From: Microbulbifer elongatus
GTDB taxonomy: Bacteria; Pseudomonadota; Gammaproteobacteria; Pseudomonadales; Cellvibrionaceae
Direction: 5' to 3'
NCBI RefSeq assembly: GCF_020524885.1
Contig: NZ_JAIVKJ010000003.1
Span: forward strand, 355,501-419,500
DNA: 64,000 bases
The position numbers were made by a program, and so were the translations under genes. This document shows positions 16,277-26,160 of the stretch, in pieces. How positions within the stretch are numbered: position 1 is the stretch's first letter; the number at the start of each line of letters is the position of its first letter. The notes beneath the pieces were generated by a model. That model searched no databases and was not told the origin of the DNA. It saw nothing but the letters and a program-made list of their open reading frames with translations.

Positions 16277-17950
16277 ATGACATCCGAGAGCAAGCCCGCT
16301 CACTTCCTTCAGAACATCATTCGTGAAGACCTGGCCGAAGGCCGGGTTGATCAGCTGACCACCCGTTTTCCGCCGGAGCCTAACGGCTACCTGCATATCG
16401 GTCACGCCAAATCCATCTGTCTGAATTTTGGCCTGGCGAAAGAGTTCGGCGGCCAGTGCAACCTGCGCTTCGACGATACCAATCCGGCGAAAGAAGAAGA
16501 GGAATACGTCGATGCGATCAAGCGCGATGTATCCTGGCTGGGCTTCGAGTGGGCTGGGGAGGCGAAATACACCTCGGACTACTTCGACCAGCTGCACCAG
16601 TGGGCGATCCACCTGATCAAGGAAGGTAAGGCTTACGTCTGCGACCTGTCGCCGGAACAGGCCCGTGAATACCGCGGTACCCTGAAAGCACCTGGCAAGA
16701 ACAGTCCGTTCCGCGATCGCTCCGTGGAAGAAAACCTGGACCTGTTTGCGCGCATGGCGGCCGGTGAGTTCGATGAGGGCAGCTGCAGCCTACGCGCCAA
16801 GATCGACATGGCGGCGCCAAATATCAACCTGCGCGATCCGATAATTTATCGCATCAAGAAAATGGCCCATCACCAGACTGGTGACAAATGGTGCATCTAC
16901 CCCAGCTACGACTTTGCCCACGGCCAGTCCGATGCACTGGAAGGTATCAGCCATTCCATCTGCACCCTGGAGTTTGAAGATCACAAACCCCTGTACGACT
17001 GGTTTATCGAACACCTGCCCGTGCCGGCGCGTCCGCGTCAGTACGAGTTTGCCCGCCTGCACCTGAACTACACCGTGGTGTCCAAGCGCAAACTCAAGCA
17101 GCTGGTGGATGAGGGTTTCGTGGACGGCTGGGACGACCCGCGCATGCCGACTATCTCCGGGCTCCGCCGTCGCGGTGTGACGCCGGCATCCATCCGCCAG
17201 TTCTGTGAAATGATCGGCGTAACCCGTTCCGACTCCACTGTAGATGTGGGCATGCTGGAATACGCCATTCGTGACGACCTGGATAAAAACGCGCCGCGCG
17301 CTATGTGCGTGATGGAGCCGCTGAAAGTGACCCTCACAAATTACCCGGAAGGACAGCAGGAGATGCTGAGTGCTCCCGGCCACCCGGTGCGTGACGACCT
17401 GCCAGCACGTGAGCTCCCCTTTACCAAGACCGTGTACATCGAGCAGGAAGACTTCCGCGAGGAAGCCAACAAGAAGTACAAGCGCCTGGTGCTGGGCAAG
17501 AAAGTCCGCCTGCGCAATGCCTACGTGATTCAGGCGGATGAAGTTGTCAAAAACGATGCCGGCGAGATAATCGAGGTGTTGTGTTCTGTCGATCTGGATA
17601 CCCTGGGCAAAGACCCGGCAGACGGCGTAAAACCGAAAGGCGTGATCCACTGGGTATCTGCAGACAACAATGTGGACTGCGAAGTGCGCCTGTACGATCG
17701 CCTGTTCAATGAAGAATCCCCGGACGTGGGCGACAAGAACTTTCTCGAGTCCGTTAACCCGGACAACCTGAAAGTGCTGAGCGGGTGCAAGGCGGAAATC
17801 GGCCTCGCCCACGCACAACCGGAGCAGGGCTATCAGTTTGAGCGCAACGGTTATTTCTGTCGCGACAGCAAATACGGCAGCGTGGAAAAGCCTGTGTTCA
17901 ACCGCACCATTGGTTTGCGGGACTCCTGGGCGAAAGAACAAAACAAGTAA
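16277..17950 (+). CDS. glnS: Glutaminyl-tRNA synthetase
   Basis: Charges tRNA-Gln with glutamine in the cytosol. Class I signatures are clear: [16 protein letters not shown] (HIGH) near residue 30 and VVSKRKL (KMSKS equivalent) near 270. The C-terminal anticodon-binding beta-barrels are present ([18 protein letters not shown]). Length is 557 residues against 554 in E. coli. ATG 16277 gives [19 protein letters not shown], the family N-terminus. cysS starts 23 nt downstream, a common pairing in gammaproteobacteria. Confidence 0.97.
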   Translation: MTSESKPAHFLQNIIREDLAEGRVDQLTTRFPPEPNGYLHIGHAKSICLNFGLAKEFGGQCNLRFDDTNPAKEEEEYVDAIKRDVSWLGFEWAGEAKYTSDYFDQLHQWAIHLIKEGKAYVCDLSPEQAREYRGTLKAPGKNSPFRDRSVEENLDLFARMAAGEFDEGSCSLRAKIDMAAPNINLRDPIIYRIKKMAHHQTGDKWCIYPSYDFAHGQSDALEGISHSICTLEFEDHKPLYDWFIEHLPVPARPRQYEFARLHLNYTVVSKRKLKQLVDEGFVDGWDDPRMPTISGLRRRGVTPASIRQFCEMIGVTRSDSTVDVGMLEYAIRDDLDKNAPRAMCVMEPLKVTLTNYPEGQQEMLSAPGHPVRDDLPARELPFTKTVYIEQEDFREEANKKYKRLVLGKKVRLRNAYVIQADEVVKNDAGEIIEVLCSVDLDTLGKDPADGVKPKGVIHWVSADNNVDCEVRLYDRLFNEESPDVGDKNFLESVNPDNLKVLSGCKAEIGLAHAQPEQGYQFERNGYFCRDSKYGSVEKPVFNRTIGLRDSWAKEQNK

Positions 17951-17973
17951 TCTGTAAAAAATAGCGAGAAGAG

Positions 17974-19347
17974 ATGTCTCTCAAGCTTTACAACACCTTC
18001 TCTGGTGAAAAGGAAGTATTCAAGCCGATTCAGGAAGACCGCGTGCGCATGTACGTGTGCGGTCCGACCGTATACAACCGTGTGCATATCGGCAATGCGC
18101 GCCCCGCGGTGGTGTTCGATACCCTGTACCGCGTACTGAAGAGCCTGTACAGCGACGTGGTCTACGCGCGCAATATCACCGATATCGACGACAAGATCAT
18201 GAAGGCCGCCCGTGATAACGGTGAAGAAATCGGTGTCCTGAGTGCGCGTTTCGCCCAGGCCTACTTTGAAGATATGCAGGCGCTAAACACGCTGCAGCCA
18301 GACGTTACTCCCTACGCCACCGAGCATCTGCCGGAAATGATCGCGATGATCGAAAGGTTGGTAGAGAAGGGTAATGCCTACGCGGCAGAGGGCCATGTAT
18401 TGTTTGCCGTGCAGACCATGGACGACTACGGCAAGCTTTCCAAGCGCTCCCTGGACGATATGCTCGCCGGTGCGCGGGTTGAAGTGGCGCCGTACAAAAA
18501 GTATGCCGGTGACTTCGTATTGTGGAAGCCATCTTCCGAGGACGAGCCGGGTTGGGACAGCCCCTGGGGCCGCGGTCGTCCGGGCTGGCACCTGGAGTGC
18601 TCGGCGATGATCAAAAAGCACCTCGGCGATACCATCGATATCCACGGCGGTGGCCGCGATCTCACCTTCCCGCACCACGAGAACGAGCGCGCCCAAAGCT
18701 GCTGCGCCAATGGTGTGGACTTTGTGCGCTACTGGATGCACAACGGCTACGTCAATATTGATGGCGAGAAGATGTCCAAGTCCCTGGGCAACTTCCGCAT
18801 GGTCAATGATCTGCTGAAGCAGTACCCCGGCGAGGTGCTGCGTTTCGCACTGCTGTCTGCGCACTACCGTTCCGAACTCAACTTCAGTGCCGACCTGCTG
18901 GATCAGGCCTGGCGCACCTTGGATGGGCTCTACGGCGCACTGCGTGATACTCAGGATGTCGAAGCTGCAGAGGTCGACCTGGCCGAGTCCGCGTTTATCG
19001 CGGCGCTACACGATGACCTGAATACGCCGATTGCCATCAGCGAGTTGCACCAGCTGGCGCGAGAGCTGAACAAAGCGGCGGATGCCGATAAGCCCGCATT
19101 GAAAGGCGGGCTACTGGCTGCTGGGGAAATGCTCGGCATTCTGCAACTGGACCCCGAGGCCTGGTTCAAGCAGTCCCGCGGTGGTGATGAAATCAGCGAA
19201 GATGAAATCGAAGCCCTGATCGCCGAGCGTCAGCAGAGCAAGAAAGACAAAAACTTTGCCCGCGCCGATGAAATCCGTGAGGAACTGAAGGCAAGGGGCG
19301 TCGTATTGGAAGATAGCCGCGAAGGCACCAAGTGGCGTCGGGAGTAA
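17974..19347 (+). CDS. cysS: Cysteinyl-tRNA synthetase
   Basis: Charges tRNA-Cys. It is a 457-residue class I enzyme with VHIGNARP (HIGH), [11 protein letters not shown] (KMSKS) and the zinc site residues spread over [16 protein letters not shown] and [17 protein letters not shown] directly precedes ATG 17974. It is probably cotranscribed with glnS. A REP-like hairpin follows 27 nt after the stop and may stabilise or end the transcript. Confidence 0.97.
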   Translation: MSLKLYNTFSGEKEVFKPIQEDRVRMYVCGPTVYNRVHIGNARPAVVFDTLYRVLKSLYSDVVYARNITDIDDKIMKAARDNGEEIGVLSARFAQAYFEDMQALNTLQPDVTPYATEHLPEMIAMIERLVEKGNAYAAEGHVLFAVQTMDDYGKLSKRSLDDMLAGARVEVAPYKKYAGDFVLWKPSSEDEPGWDSPWGRGRPGWHLECSAMIKKHLGDTIDIHGGGRDLTFPHHENERAQSCCANGVDFVRYWMHNGYVNIDGEKMSKSLGNFRMVNDLLKQYPGEVLRFALLSAHYRSELNFSADLLDQAWRTLDGLYGALRDTQDVEAAEVDLAESAFIAALHDDLNTPIAISELHQLARELNKAADADKPALKGGLLAAGEMLGILQLDPEAWFKQSRGGDEISEDEIEALIAERQQSKKDKNFARADEIREELKARGVVLEDSREGTKWRRE

Positions 19348-19374
19348 CCCCAAGGCATTAAAAAGCCACTATGT

Positions 19375-19397
19375 AGGAGCCTGCAAGGCAGGCTCCT
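19375..19397. repeat. REP-like palindrome after cysS
   Basis: AGGAGCCTGC (19375-19384) and GCAGGCTCCT (19388-19397) form a 10-bp perfect stem with a 3-nt loop. It is a member of the dispersed family also seen at 32223, 35195, 53308 and 53350. Confidence 0.8.
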
Positions 19398-19441
19398 TCG
19401 ACTGCAAAACAAAAAGACAGAACAAAAAAGAGAAACGGACC

Positions 19442-19630
19442 ATGAAAAACACACTGACCATCGCCGCCATCCTCGCCGCTGCTTTCCTGCTCACTGCCTG
19501 TGAACCCAAACGTGGCTCCGAAGCTTGGTGCAAGAAGATGGATGAGACCCCGAAGGGCGAGTGGAGTTTCAACGACGCCGGTGACTACACCAAATTCTGC
19601 GTGCTGAACCAGAAGCCCGAAGACCAGTAA
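19442..19630 (+). CDS. Small lipoprotein, DUF3012-like
   Basis: A 62-residue precursor with a lipoprotein signal: a Lys near the start, the hydrophobic run TIAAILAAAFLLTAC, and the lipobox LTAC with C20 as the modified residue. The ~43-residue mature part contains GSEAWCKKMDETPKGEW and KFCVLN, giving two further cysteines, the pattern of DUF3012. It is probably anchored in the outer or inner membrane facing the periplasm. Function unknown. The purine-rich AAAGAGAAACGGACC precedes the ATG. Confidence 0.75.
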   Translation: MKNTLTIAAILAAAFLLTACEPKRGSEAWCKKMDETPKGEWSFNDAGDYTKFCVLNQKPEDQ

Positions 19631-19657
19631 TCGCCCAACGTTACGGAAGCCTGCCCG

Positions 19658-21097
19658 TTGTTTTTTGCAGACTCCTACCAGCATTTTTTTCGCCCGCTCA
19701 CCGGTAAATACCGGGAGCAGGTGGTTGAGTGCCTGCGTTTATTGTATGAGCGCCTGTACACCGCCAAGGCGGACTACGGCGAGTCTCTGACGCGCGAACA
19801 GATACTGGAAACCTTTGCTGAAGCGTTGACTCGCGCACCGCAGCTCGATAGTGATGGTGCTGCAGAACCGGAAGGGCGCTTTCGCGGCCTTCGCGAGCAA
19901 TCCGTATGGGTGTTGAACAGCCTGGTGGAATTTGGCTGGTTGGAAAAGCTCGTCGACAGCGCCACCCTGACGGTTTCCTATCCTTTCAGCCGTCGCGGCC
20001 GCTTGTTTACCCAGCCGCTTGTGGAGCTTAACAGCACCCGCGTGCGGACCCGCCACCGTAATACCCGCAATACACTCAACGCACTCGAGGCCTTCGCCAG
20101 TCGCGGCGAAGTCTATGACCTCATCGATGCCTGGGAATATTCAGAGCGCATTGTTGCCGACTTCACGGACATGATTGCGGAGCTGGAAGAGCGCAAACGC
20201 GAGCTGGTGCGGGAAGTGGAGGCGCAGATCCTGGTTCAGCAGGCTACCGACGAATTCTTTTCGTTTATGGAGAGTCGCTTCCAGCCTGACCTTGCCATTC
20301 GCCTCTCTGCGGACAGCGTCGAGAAACACCGCGACAGTATTGGCCGTGTCATCGCCCAGATTCGCCGCAAAGACAACGCGAACAAAGCCGAGTGGGAGCG
20401 CCGTCTAAGGCAGCAGCTGCCGGAATTGCACTCGGATGGGCAGTCGGTACTCTGGCTGATGCTCGATACCATCGAAGACCGGATGCGCCGCGCTTGTGAA
20501 GTAAAGCTGCCTGCGCTGCGCCAGGCCCTGCAGGGGTTTACCAAGCGCGCGGAGATCATCATTCGCCAGCTCAGTTATTTGCAGAGCAATACCGAAGGTG
20601 CATTTACCGATCTGTGTCAGGACCTGGGAAAAGCCGGCAATCGCGACGAAGTTTTGTCGCAACTTGGCGATCAACTGGCGGCCTTTCAGCTGCGGTTATA
20701 CGATCCCAAACAAACTCAGTTGTGGCAGCGCAGCCGCCGTCAGCCGGTCAATACGCTGGTGGAAGACGAGGCGCCGATCAGTGACGACAGCCAGCGCGAC
20801 ATACTGCTGCAGCAATTGCTGGATCAGGCGTTCAATTTCAACAGCAGTGACTTGCGCAATTACCTTTCCAGTGCCCTCGGCAGCGGGCAGAAGGTAAACA
20901 GCCGCGATCTGCCGTTGAAAGATGCCCGCGACCTGCTGGCTATGAGCCACGCACTGGAGGCCGCAGCGGTGTCGCAGGACGGCAGTGGTCCGTTTATGGA
21001 AGTGGACTTTACCGGCGAAGTCGCCAGTAATGATTACTTTCAGCAATTTGATGAATACACGCTTGAATTGAAAACCGAGTTGAACAAACGTGATTGA
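19658..21097 (+). CDS. MksF/JetA-like kleisin subunit of a MukBEF-like condensin
   Basis: A 479-residue protein matching by eye the JetA/MksF (DUF5716-type) family. It has an N-terminal winged-helix-like region (FFRPLTGKYREQVVECLRLLYERL), a central helical section with SRRGEVYDLIDAWEYSERI-like spacing, and a C-terminal part ending in acidic helices. In MksBEF and Wadjet complexes this kleisin-like subunit bridges the SMC heads and binds the MksE/JetB subunit. It is the first gene of a three-gene operon; the next gene overlaps its stop codon. The start is a TTG at 19658 with CGGAAG about 8 nt upstream. No better start exists before the conserved LTGKYRE segment. Confidence 0.75.
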   Translation: MFFADSYQHFFRPLTGKYREQVVECLRLLYERLYTAKADYGESLTREQILETFAEALTRAPQLDSDGAAEPEGRFRGLREQSVWVLNSLVEFGWLEKLVDSATLTVSYPFSRRGRLFTQPLVELNSTRVRTRHRNTRNTLNALEAFASRGEVYDLIDAWEYSERIVADFTDMIAELEERKRELVREVEAQILVQQATDEFFSFMESRFQPDLAIRLSADSVEKHRDSIGRVIAQIRRKDNANKAEWERRLRQQLPELHSDGQSVLWLMLDTIEDRMRRACEVKLPALRQALQGFTKRAEIIIRQLSYLQSNTEGAFTDLCQDLGKAGNRDEVLSQLGDQLAAFQLRLYDPKQTQLWQRSRRQPVNTLVEDEAPISDDSQRDILLQQLLDQAFNFNSSDLRNYLSSALGSGQKVNSRDLPLKDARDLLAMSHALEAAAVSQDGSGPFMEVDFTGEVASNDYFQQFDEYTLELKTELNKRD

Positions 21098-21815
21098 ACA
21101 GGCACTGGAAGAGGCTCTGGCCCAGTCCAAACTGACCCGCAGTGAGTTTTCCGAGCTGCTGGTGCGGCTGCTGGATTACGGCGTTATCTGCCGGGATGAA
21201 AGTAATATCGAAACGGTTCTCTACGACCGTTTTCAGCGCTGCGAGCAGATAGTCCGTGAATGGATTGCGCCACTGGGTCTGCGTTTGCAGCACGACAGTC
21301 GCTTCCAGTTTATCCGCGTTTATCCGCCGGGCTCGGAAGTGCCGGGAATGCCCGACCAGGAAGAACCCCACCACGGCGGCTTCCGCGCGCGCTTGTCGCA
21401 GCAGGAGGTGGCGGCGATTCTGGTGTTGCGGGTGGAGTACGATAAATCACTGCGCGAAGGGCAGGTCGATGATCACGGCTGCGTGGCGTTGACCCTGGAA
21501 GCGCTGGAGCTGGGGCTGCGCAACCTGCTGAAGATGTCCCTTCCGGACAAGCTGGCAGAGCGCAAGCTATTGCTGAAAAAATTGCGACAGCTGCGCCTTA
21601 TTCAGTTTAACGGTGACGATAGTGAAACCGCGGCCGAGATCCTGCTGCGGGTGAGACCCACCATTGCCCAGTTTGTCAGTGAATCTGCGCTGGCCCAGTT
21701 ACTGGAAACAGACGTGCCGCAGGCGCAGTCCGACGATTCGCCGCAGGAGCAATCCGAAGTTGAGCGCATCACGCCGACCAGCGAAGATCACAGCCTCTTT
21801 GCCGAATCGCACTAA
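21090..21815 (+). CDS. MksE/JetB-like condensin subunit (DUF4194)
   Basis: A 241-residue protein of the DUF4194 type, the KITE-like small subunit of MksBEF/Wadjet condensins. Residues ~1-200 form winged-helix domains (LTRSEFSELLVRLLDYGVI; RLSQQEVAAILVLRVEYDKS; LLLKKLRQLRLIQFNG). The last ~40 are acidic and disordered. GTG 21090 overlaps the upstream stop codon (TGA at 21095-21097). The order MksF-MksE-MksB is the usual one for these systems. Confidence 0.75.
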   Translation: MIEQALEEALAQSKLTRSEFSELLVRLLDYGVICRDESNIETVLYDRFQRCEQIVREWIAPLGLRLQHDSRFQFIRVYPPGSEVPGMPDQEEPHHGGFRARLSQQEVAAILVLRVEYDKSLREGQVDDHGCVALTLEALELGLRNLLKMSLPDKLAERKLLLKKLRQLRLIQFNGDDSETAAEILLRVRPTIAQFVSESALAQLLETDVPQAQSDDSPQEQSEVERITPTSEDHSLFAESH

Positions 21816-21839
21816 CAATAAGTTGAGAATACGAAACGT

Positions 21840-24800
21840 ATGTTTCTGAAAAAACTCATTCTGATTAACTGGGGCAATATCCCCCAGCTGGAATACGACT
21901 TCGGCCCAATCAACCTGTTTTCCGGTGGCAATGGCTCCGGTAAAACCACAGCGGCCGATGCCATCCAGACCCTGATGACCGCCGCCCACGATACCCTGTT
22001 TACCTTCAACCCGGGGCAGGATGAAACCACCCAGCGTGGGCGCGGTGGTAAGCAGGTGCGTACCCTTGCGTCTTATGTGCTTGGGTGTGATGACGGCAGC
22101 TATGCACGCCTCAAGCCCACCGACTGCTATATCGTCGGTAATTTCTATCCGACCGAAGGCGAAGACGGCGAACCCTTTACCGCCATCATGGGCATCCGTG
22201 CGCATCTGGACACCAGCACCAAGCCGAGCCAGGCCCGTCAGGATAGTCTGAAGTTTTTCGTCATTCCCGGCGAGCAGCTGGCGATGAATGACTTCATCAA
22301 AGAGTACAAAGACGGCAAACACCTGCTGCCGCTGGACAAGTTTTACGGCGTTGTCAGCAAGCAGTTTGAGCGGGTGGAGCAATACGACAAAAAGAAAGCG
22401 TATCTGCGCCGCCTCTATGGTGCGCTGCGCGGCCGCAAAGATGCGGTACCCGATCGGGAAGCGACCCACGCGGCGCGTACCTTTGCCAATTTCATGGCCT
22501 ATAAGCCGGTCAAGAGCATCAACGATTTTGTCGCTCAGGAAGTTTTGGAAAAGCGCGACCTCGGTGAGGCCATCCGATCAGTTTCCGAGTTGATGAAAAC
22601 CATCCACGGGATGGAGCTGGAAGCGCGGGAAATCGTCGAGCGGGTCGGTGCCCTGCAGCGCATTGCCGAGTCTGCGGATCTCTACACCGAGCAATGGCTG
22701 CAACTGCGTGTACAGGAGTATCTGCAGGCCAAGCACCAGCAGCTTCGCGTGCAGAAAACCTATGTTGAAGGCAAAAATCGCCAGAAGGAAACGCGCGCTG
22801 AACTGGAGCGCACGGGGCAGGAGATCCAGCAGTCCGAGAGTCGCACTCGTCACCTGAGCGAGCAACTGGTCGCGATTCAAGCCCAGCGCCAGGGCATATC
22901 TGCGCTGCGCACCAAAGACGAACTGGATCGAAAAATTGCCGAGGCCAACCGGACGCTATCTTCGCTAGCGGCGCCACTAGCAGCGCAGCAGCAGTTGTTT
23001 ACTGCCAACCAGGCGGCAGTTGGTGAGCTGTTGTCCCTGCTCAGCACTACATCGGTGTCACTGGAAATACCGGCGTTTGCCGATGGCGGGCTGGTGAAAT
23101 CCCTGAAGGCGGTGGGCCGCAGCGATGCGCTGCCGAAGCTGGACGGATTGCTCGCCAAGGACTGGATTGACCTCGCCGCGCAGGAGTCCCTGCGCGATCA
23201 GGCGGCGATCGCCGAGACCGCGCAAAACCGCCTGGTGCGCCAGATGACGGAAGCCGAACCCGGTGAAATTACCCTGCGCGATCAGGTCAATGATCTGGTG
23301 TCCCGCGGTGAGCTGAAGGTTCAGCAGCTACAGAAGCAGCTGCACACCCAGGAATCCCGTATTCAGCACTTACAGTCCAACCGTGTGCGCTATCCGCATT
23401 ATGTTGACCAGGCATTGGCGGCTATTCGCGAGCAGTGCCCGCAGGCGGAACCACAGGTGCTGTGTGATTTCGTCGAGGTGCTCGACGAGCGCTGGCAGAT
23501 GGCGGTGGAAGGCTATCTTGGCGGTGCCCGTTTTTCGATTATTGTCGACCCGGCTTACGAGGCCGAGGCCATTGCCATCGTGCGTGCCATGCCCGGCCGC
23601 AGTAACCGCGCGCGCGTCATCCAGGGCGACAAGGCCCGGCGCGACGCAGAGCGACTGGAGTCGCCGAAGAAGTCGATCGTCGATTTGATGACCTTTAACC
23701 ACAAGACCGCGGAATACTATCTGCGGGCCTCCTACGGCACCGTGTTGCAGGTGCGAGACGCGCAGGAGTTGCGTGGCACCCGTCGCGGGCTGACCCCGGA
23801 GGGTCTGGCCAGTGGCAACTACAGTATGTGGCGTTGCGACATCGATGACAGCGAGCTGGTATTCGGGCAGGGGGCGCGTGCGCGGGCGCTGGCGGCGCAG
23901 GAGCGCGCATTGCAGCAGTTGCTGAAAGAGGCTGGACAGGTGCACGACCAGCAGCAACAGTTGCGCAACCTGGCGCAGGCGGTGCGGAGCCTCACGTCGT
24001 TAAAGCTCCTCGATGCAGTGGATACCGCGCTGGACGCCCAGCGGCAAGGGCGCAATGCCGAGCAGGCGCTGGCAAACCTTGACCTGGACGATGGCCTGGA
24101 GCTGGAGCAACAGGCCAATGCCTTGCACGAAAAGCTCGAGAGCGAGCGTCAGCAAGGTGCCGCGCTGCAAAAGCTCGCCGGCAAACTGGAGAGTAACCTC
24201 GACAATATCGGCAAGCAGCTGCAGGCATTGTCCGCGCAGCTGGATCAGCTCGACGAAGCGCTGACAGACAGCGAAGCGGCGGTTCAGCGAATTGCGCAGA
24301 TCACGCCGGACTTCGATGTGGAGTCCGTGCTGCATCAGGCAGATGAGCAGGCCGCAAAAGCGGATGACAGTTTTGATTTCTCCCAGGACGTGGCCGAGTG
24401 GCGCGGACTGCTGCAGAAGTACAGCCACCACCTGCTGAAAGCGGTGATGGACTACAACAGCAGTTGCAGTGCCGGCGACACGCTCTCTTTCGATCCGGAT
24501 TTTGCCGGCGGCCACAATGAGGCCCAGTTCAAGCTGGTGTGCCAGCTGGTGGAGCAGGTGACCGCACTGCGCAACCGCCTCAAGAACAACCTGCTGGTGG
24601 ATCGTCACGAACAGTTACAGGGGCTGAAAAAGTCCTTCAACACAACCTTCGTAACCCATCTGTGCCACGCGATTTACCAGTCCATCAATGATGGCAAGCG
24701 TGTGCTGGATGACCTGAATGGCGAGCTGGAGCACCACCGCTTTGGCGCGGATCGTGAGCGCTTCCGCTTCGATTACCGCTGGGTGCCGGAATTCAAGGAG

Positions 24801-25478
24801 TACTGGAATTTCTTCAAGGCGGTCATCGAGCTTCCAAGTCTCGGCGAAGAGCAGAGCCTGTTTGATGCGGATCTGGAGCCCAAGCATCAGCAGGTGCGCG
24901 ACAAGCTTTTGAATATGCTGCTCAGCGATGACGAGCAACTCGCCCGCCGTGAGCTCGACCGTATCAGTGATTACCGCAACTACCGCAATTACGAGATATA
25001 TAAGGAGCCGCAGGGCAAGGAGCCCATCGCGCTCAGTCAGTACGGTACCGGCTCCGGTGGACAGCTGGAAACACCGGCCTATATTATCCGCTCGGCAGCG
25101 GTGACGTCCGCATTCCGTTTCAACGACGGCAACAGTCACCTGAAAATGGTGCTGGTGGATGAGGCCTTCTCCAAGATGGACGAATCCCGGTCCCGCGAGG
25201 TTATCCGTTACTTGACGGAGACCCTTGGATTGCAGTTGCTGTTTATTATGCCCAGCAGCAAGTCCGGGCCTTTTATGGACCTGATCTCGAATCAGTTCGT
25301 GTTCAGTAAATGCCCGAGTCCGAAGCCAGTTGGAGAGCTGAATACCCGGGTCTATGTTGACCGCAAAGTTTGCAATCAGGAGAGAATTGCCAAGCTCTGG
25401 GCCAACCACCGCCGGACCATTCGCCAGCAGGCGAGTCTGGAGTTCCTGGATATGCTGGAAGAACCGGTCACTATTTAA
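21840..25478 (+). CDS. MksB/JetC-like SMC ATPase
   Basis: A 1212-residue MukB-like SMC protein. Walker A is at residues 29-37 (GGNGSGKTT), the ABC signature near 1065 (YGTGSGGQ), and Walker B near 1100 (MVLVDEAFSKMDES). Two long coiled-coil arms (about 230-480 and 680-880) flank a hinge-like globular region around 500-650. With the two upstream proteins it should form a DNA-loop-extruding condensin. In Wadjet the complex recruits the JetD nuclease to cut plasmids; no JetD gene is present here. This arrangement fits the chromosome-organising MksBEF type or a defence system that has lost its nuclease. Confidence 0.85.
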   Translation: MFLKKLILINWGNIPQLEYDFGPINLFSGGNGSGKTTAADAIQTLMTAAHDTLFTFNPGQDETTQRGRGGKQVRTLASYVLGCDDGSYARLKPTDCYIVGNFYPTEGEDGEPFTAIMGIRAHLDTSTKPSQARQDSLKFFVIPGEQLAMNDFIKEYKDGKHLLPLDKFYGVVSKQFERVEQYDKKKAYLRRLYGALRGRKDAVPDREATHAARTFANFMAYKPVKSINDFVAQEVLEKRDLGEAIRSVSELMKTIHGMELEAREIVERVGALQRIAESADLYTEQWLQLRVQEYLQAKHQQLRVQKTYVEGKNRQKETRAELERTGQEIQQSESRTRHLSEQLVAIQAQRQGISALRTKDELDRKIAEANRTLSSLAAPLAAQQQLFTANQAAVGELLSLLSTTSVSLEIPAFADGGLVKSLKAVGRSDALPKLDGLLAKDWIDLAAQESLRDQAAIAETAQNRLVRQMTEAEPGEITLRDQVNDLVSRGELKVQQLQKQLHTQESRIQHLQSNRVRYPHYVDQALAAIREQCPQAEPQVLCDFVEVLDERWQMAVEGYLGGARFSIIVDPAYEAEAIAIVRAMPGRSNRARVIQGDKARRDAERLESPKKSIVDLMTFNHKTAEYYLRASYGTVLQVRDAQELRGTRRGLTPEGLASGNYSMWRCDIDDSELVFGQGARARALAAQERALQQLLKEAGQVHDQQQQLRNLAQAVRSLTSLKLLDAVDTALDAQRQGRNAEQALANLDLDDGLELEQQANALHEKLESERQQGAALQKLAGKLESNLDNIGKQLQALSAQLDQLDEALTDSEAAVQRIAQITPDFDVESVLHQADEQAAKADDSFDFSQDVAEWRGLLQKYSHHLLKAVMDYNSSCSAGDTLSFDPDFAGGHNEAQFKLVCQLVEQVTALRNRLKNNLLVDRHEQLQGLKKSFNTTFVTHLCHAIYQSINDGKRVLDDLNGELEHHRFGADRERFRFDYRWVPEFKEYWNFFKAVIELPSLGEEQSLFDADLEPKHQQVRDKLLNMLLSDDEQLARRELDRISDYRNYRNYEIYKEPQGKEPIALSQYGTGSGGQLETPAYIIRSAAVTSAFRFNDGNSHLKMVLVDEAFSKMDESRSREVIRYLTETLGLQLLFIMPSSKSGPFMDLISNQFVFSKCPSPKPVGELNTRVYVDRKVCNQERIAKLWANHRRTIRQQASLEFLDMLEEPVTI

Positions 25479-25590
25479 ACTTGCGTTTTACGCGCCAGTT
25501 CATGGAACATATGTCCAATTCCGGTACTATTTGCCGACAAACCACGCTGAGTTGTAATAAAAACATAACGCTTGAGCAGGGGAGGCTTTA

Positions 25591-26037
25591 ATGCGTCAAT
25601 TTTCGATTTTGCTGGTCTTTGCGGTGGCCTTTGGTGGAGCCGCGGTGTTGTATGAACAGGAAAGCCGTAAGGTAAAAGGGGTACTGTCCCAGATTACCGA
25701 CTTGCAGGCCAAGGTGGGCGATATGCAGGCCGAGATCAATCGGCTCAATGCGGAACTCGAGACGGTCAAGTTGGCAGAACGCCGGCGTCCGAATCTGAAC
25801 GCTATCGCGAGTCGGGTCTTGAAAAATGAACCGGCGGCGCCCATTTCCAAGCCTGCACCGGCGCAAGATAAGCGTCGCGGCCTGGTCGCGGGGGATGTGA
25901 CATCCGCGGCACCGGCCATTCGCGGGCGCGAAGAGCCCGGCGATGACGGCGAGTGGTCCAAGCCCACAGTAGATGCTGAAGCCTACGAGGTGGAAGCTGG
26001 TGGCGAAGAAGTGCCGGTGTCGGACCCCTACCAGTAA
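25591..26037 (+). CDS. Small membrane-anchored coiled-coil protein
   Basis: A 148-residue protein. Residues ~4-20 form one hydrophobic helix (FSILLVFAVAFGGAAVL), followed by a short coiled coil (~25-65: VLSQITDLQAKVGDMQAEINRLNAE) and then an extended Pro/Ala- and acid-rich tail ending VPVSDPYQ. The topology suggests a bitopic inner-membrane protein; the helix could also be a signal anchor. No family is recognised. GGGGAGG (25579-25585) precedes the ATG. It lies 112 nt after the MksB-like gene on the same strand and before a terminator, so a link to the condensin is possible but unproven. Confidence 0.65.
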   Translation: MRQFSILLVFAVAFGGAAVLYEQESRKVKGVLSQITDLQAKVGDMQAEINRLNAELETVKLAERRRPNLNAIASRVLKNEPAAPISKPAPAQDKRRGLVAGDVTSAAPAIRGREEPGDDGEWSKPTVDAEAYEVEAGGEEVPVSDPYQ

Positions 26038-26073
26038 ATGCCTGGCAGGTCAGTTTTATTGAAATGTTGACTC

Positions 26074-26104
26074 GAAGCCCGCTTTCCAGCGGGCTTCTGG
26101 TTTT
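26074..26104 (+). terminator. Rho-independent terminator
   Basis: GAAGCCCGCT (26074-26083) pairs perfectly with AGCGGGCTTC (26088-26097) around a 4-nt loop and is followed by TGGTTTT. It should end the transcript carrying the coiled-coil gene, and perhaps the condensin operon. Confidence 0.75.
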
Positions 26105-26109
26105 CAGTC

Positions 26110-26128
26110 ACCAGTATAAATTACTGGT
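26110..26128. promoter_or_regulatory. Palindrome upstream of the fRMsr gene
   Basis: ACCAGTATAAATTACTGGT is a 7-5-7 perfect inverted repeat with an AT-rich centre. A third ACTGGTA half-site lies at 26139-26145. Placed 33-51 nt before the start codon, it could be an operator overlapping the promoter. No known regulator motif is recognised. Confidence 0.4.
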
Positions 26129-26160
26129 AGTAAGTCTCACTGGTATAGATACTTCCAGCC

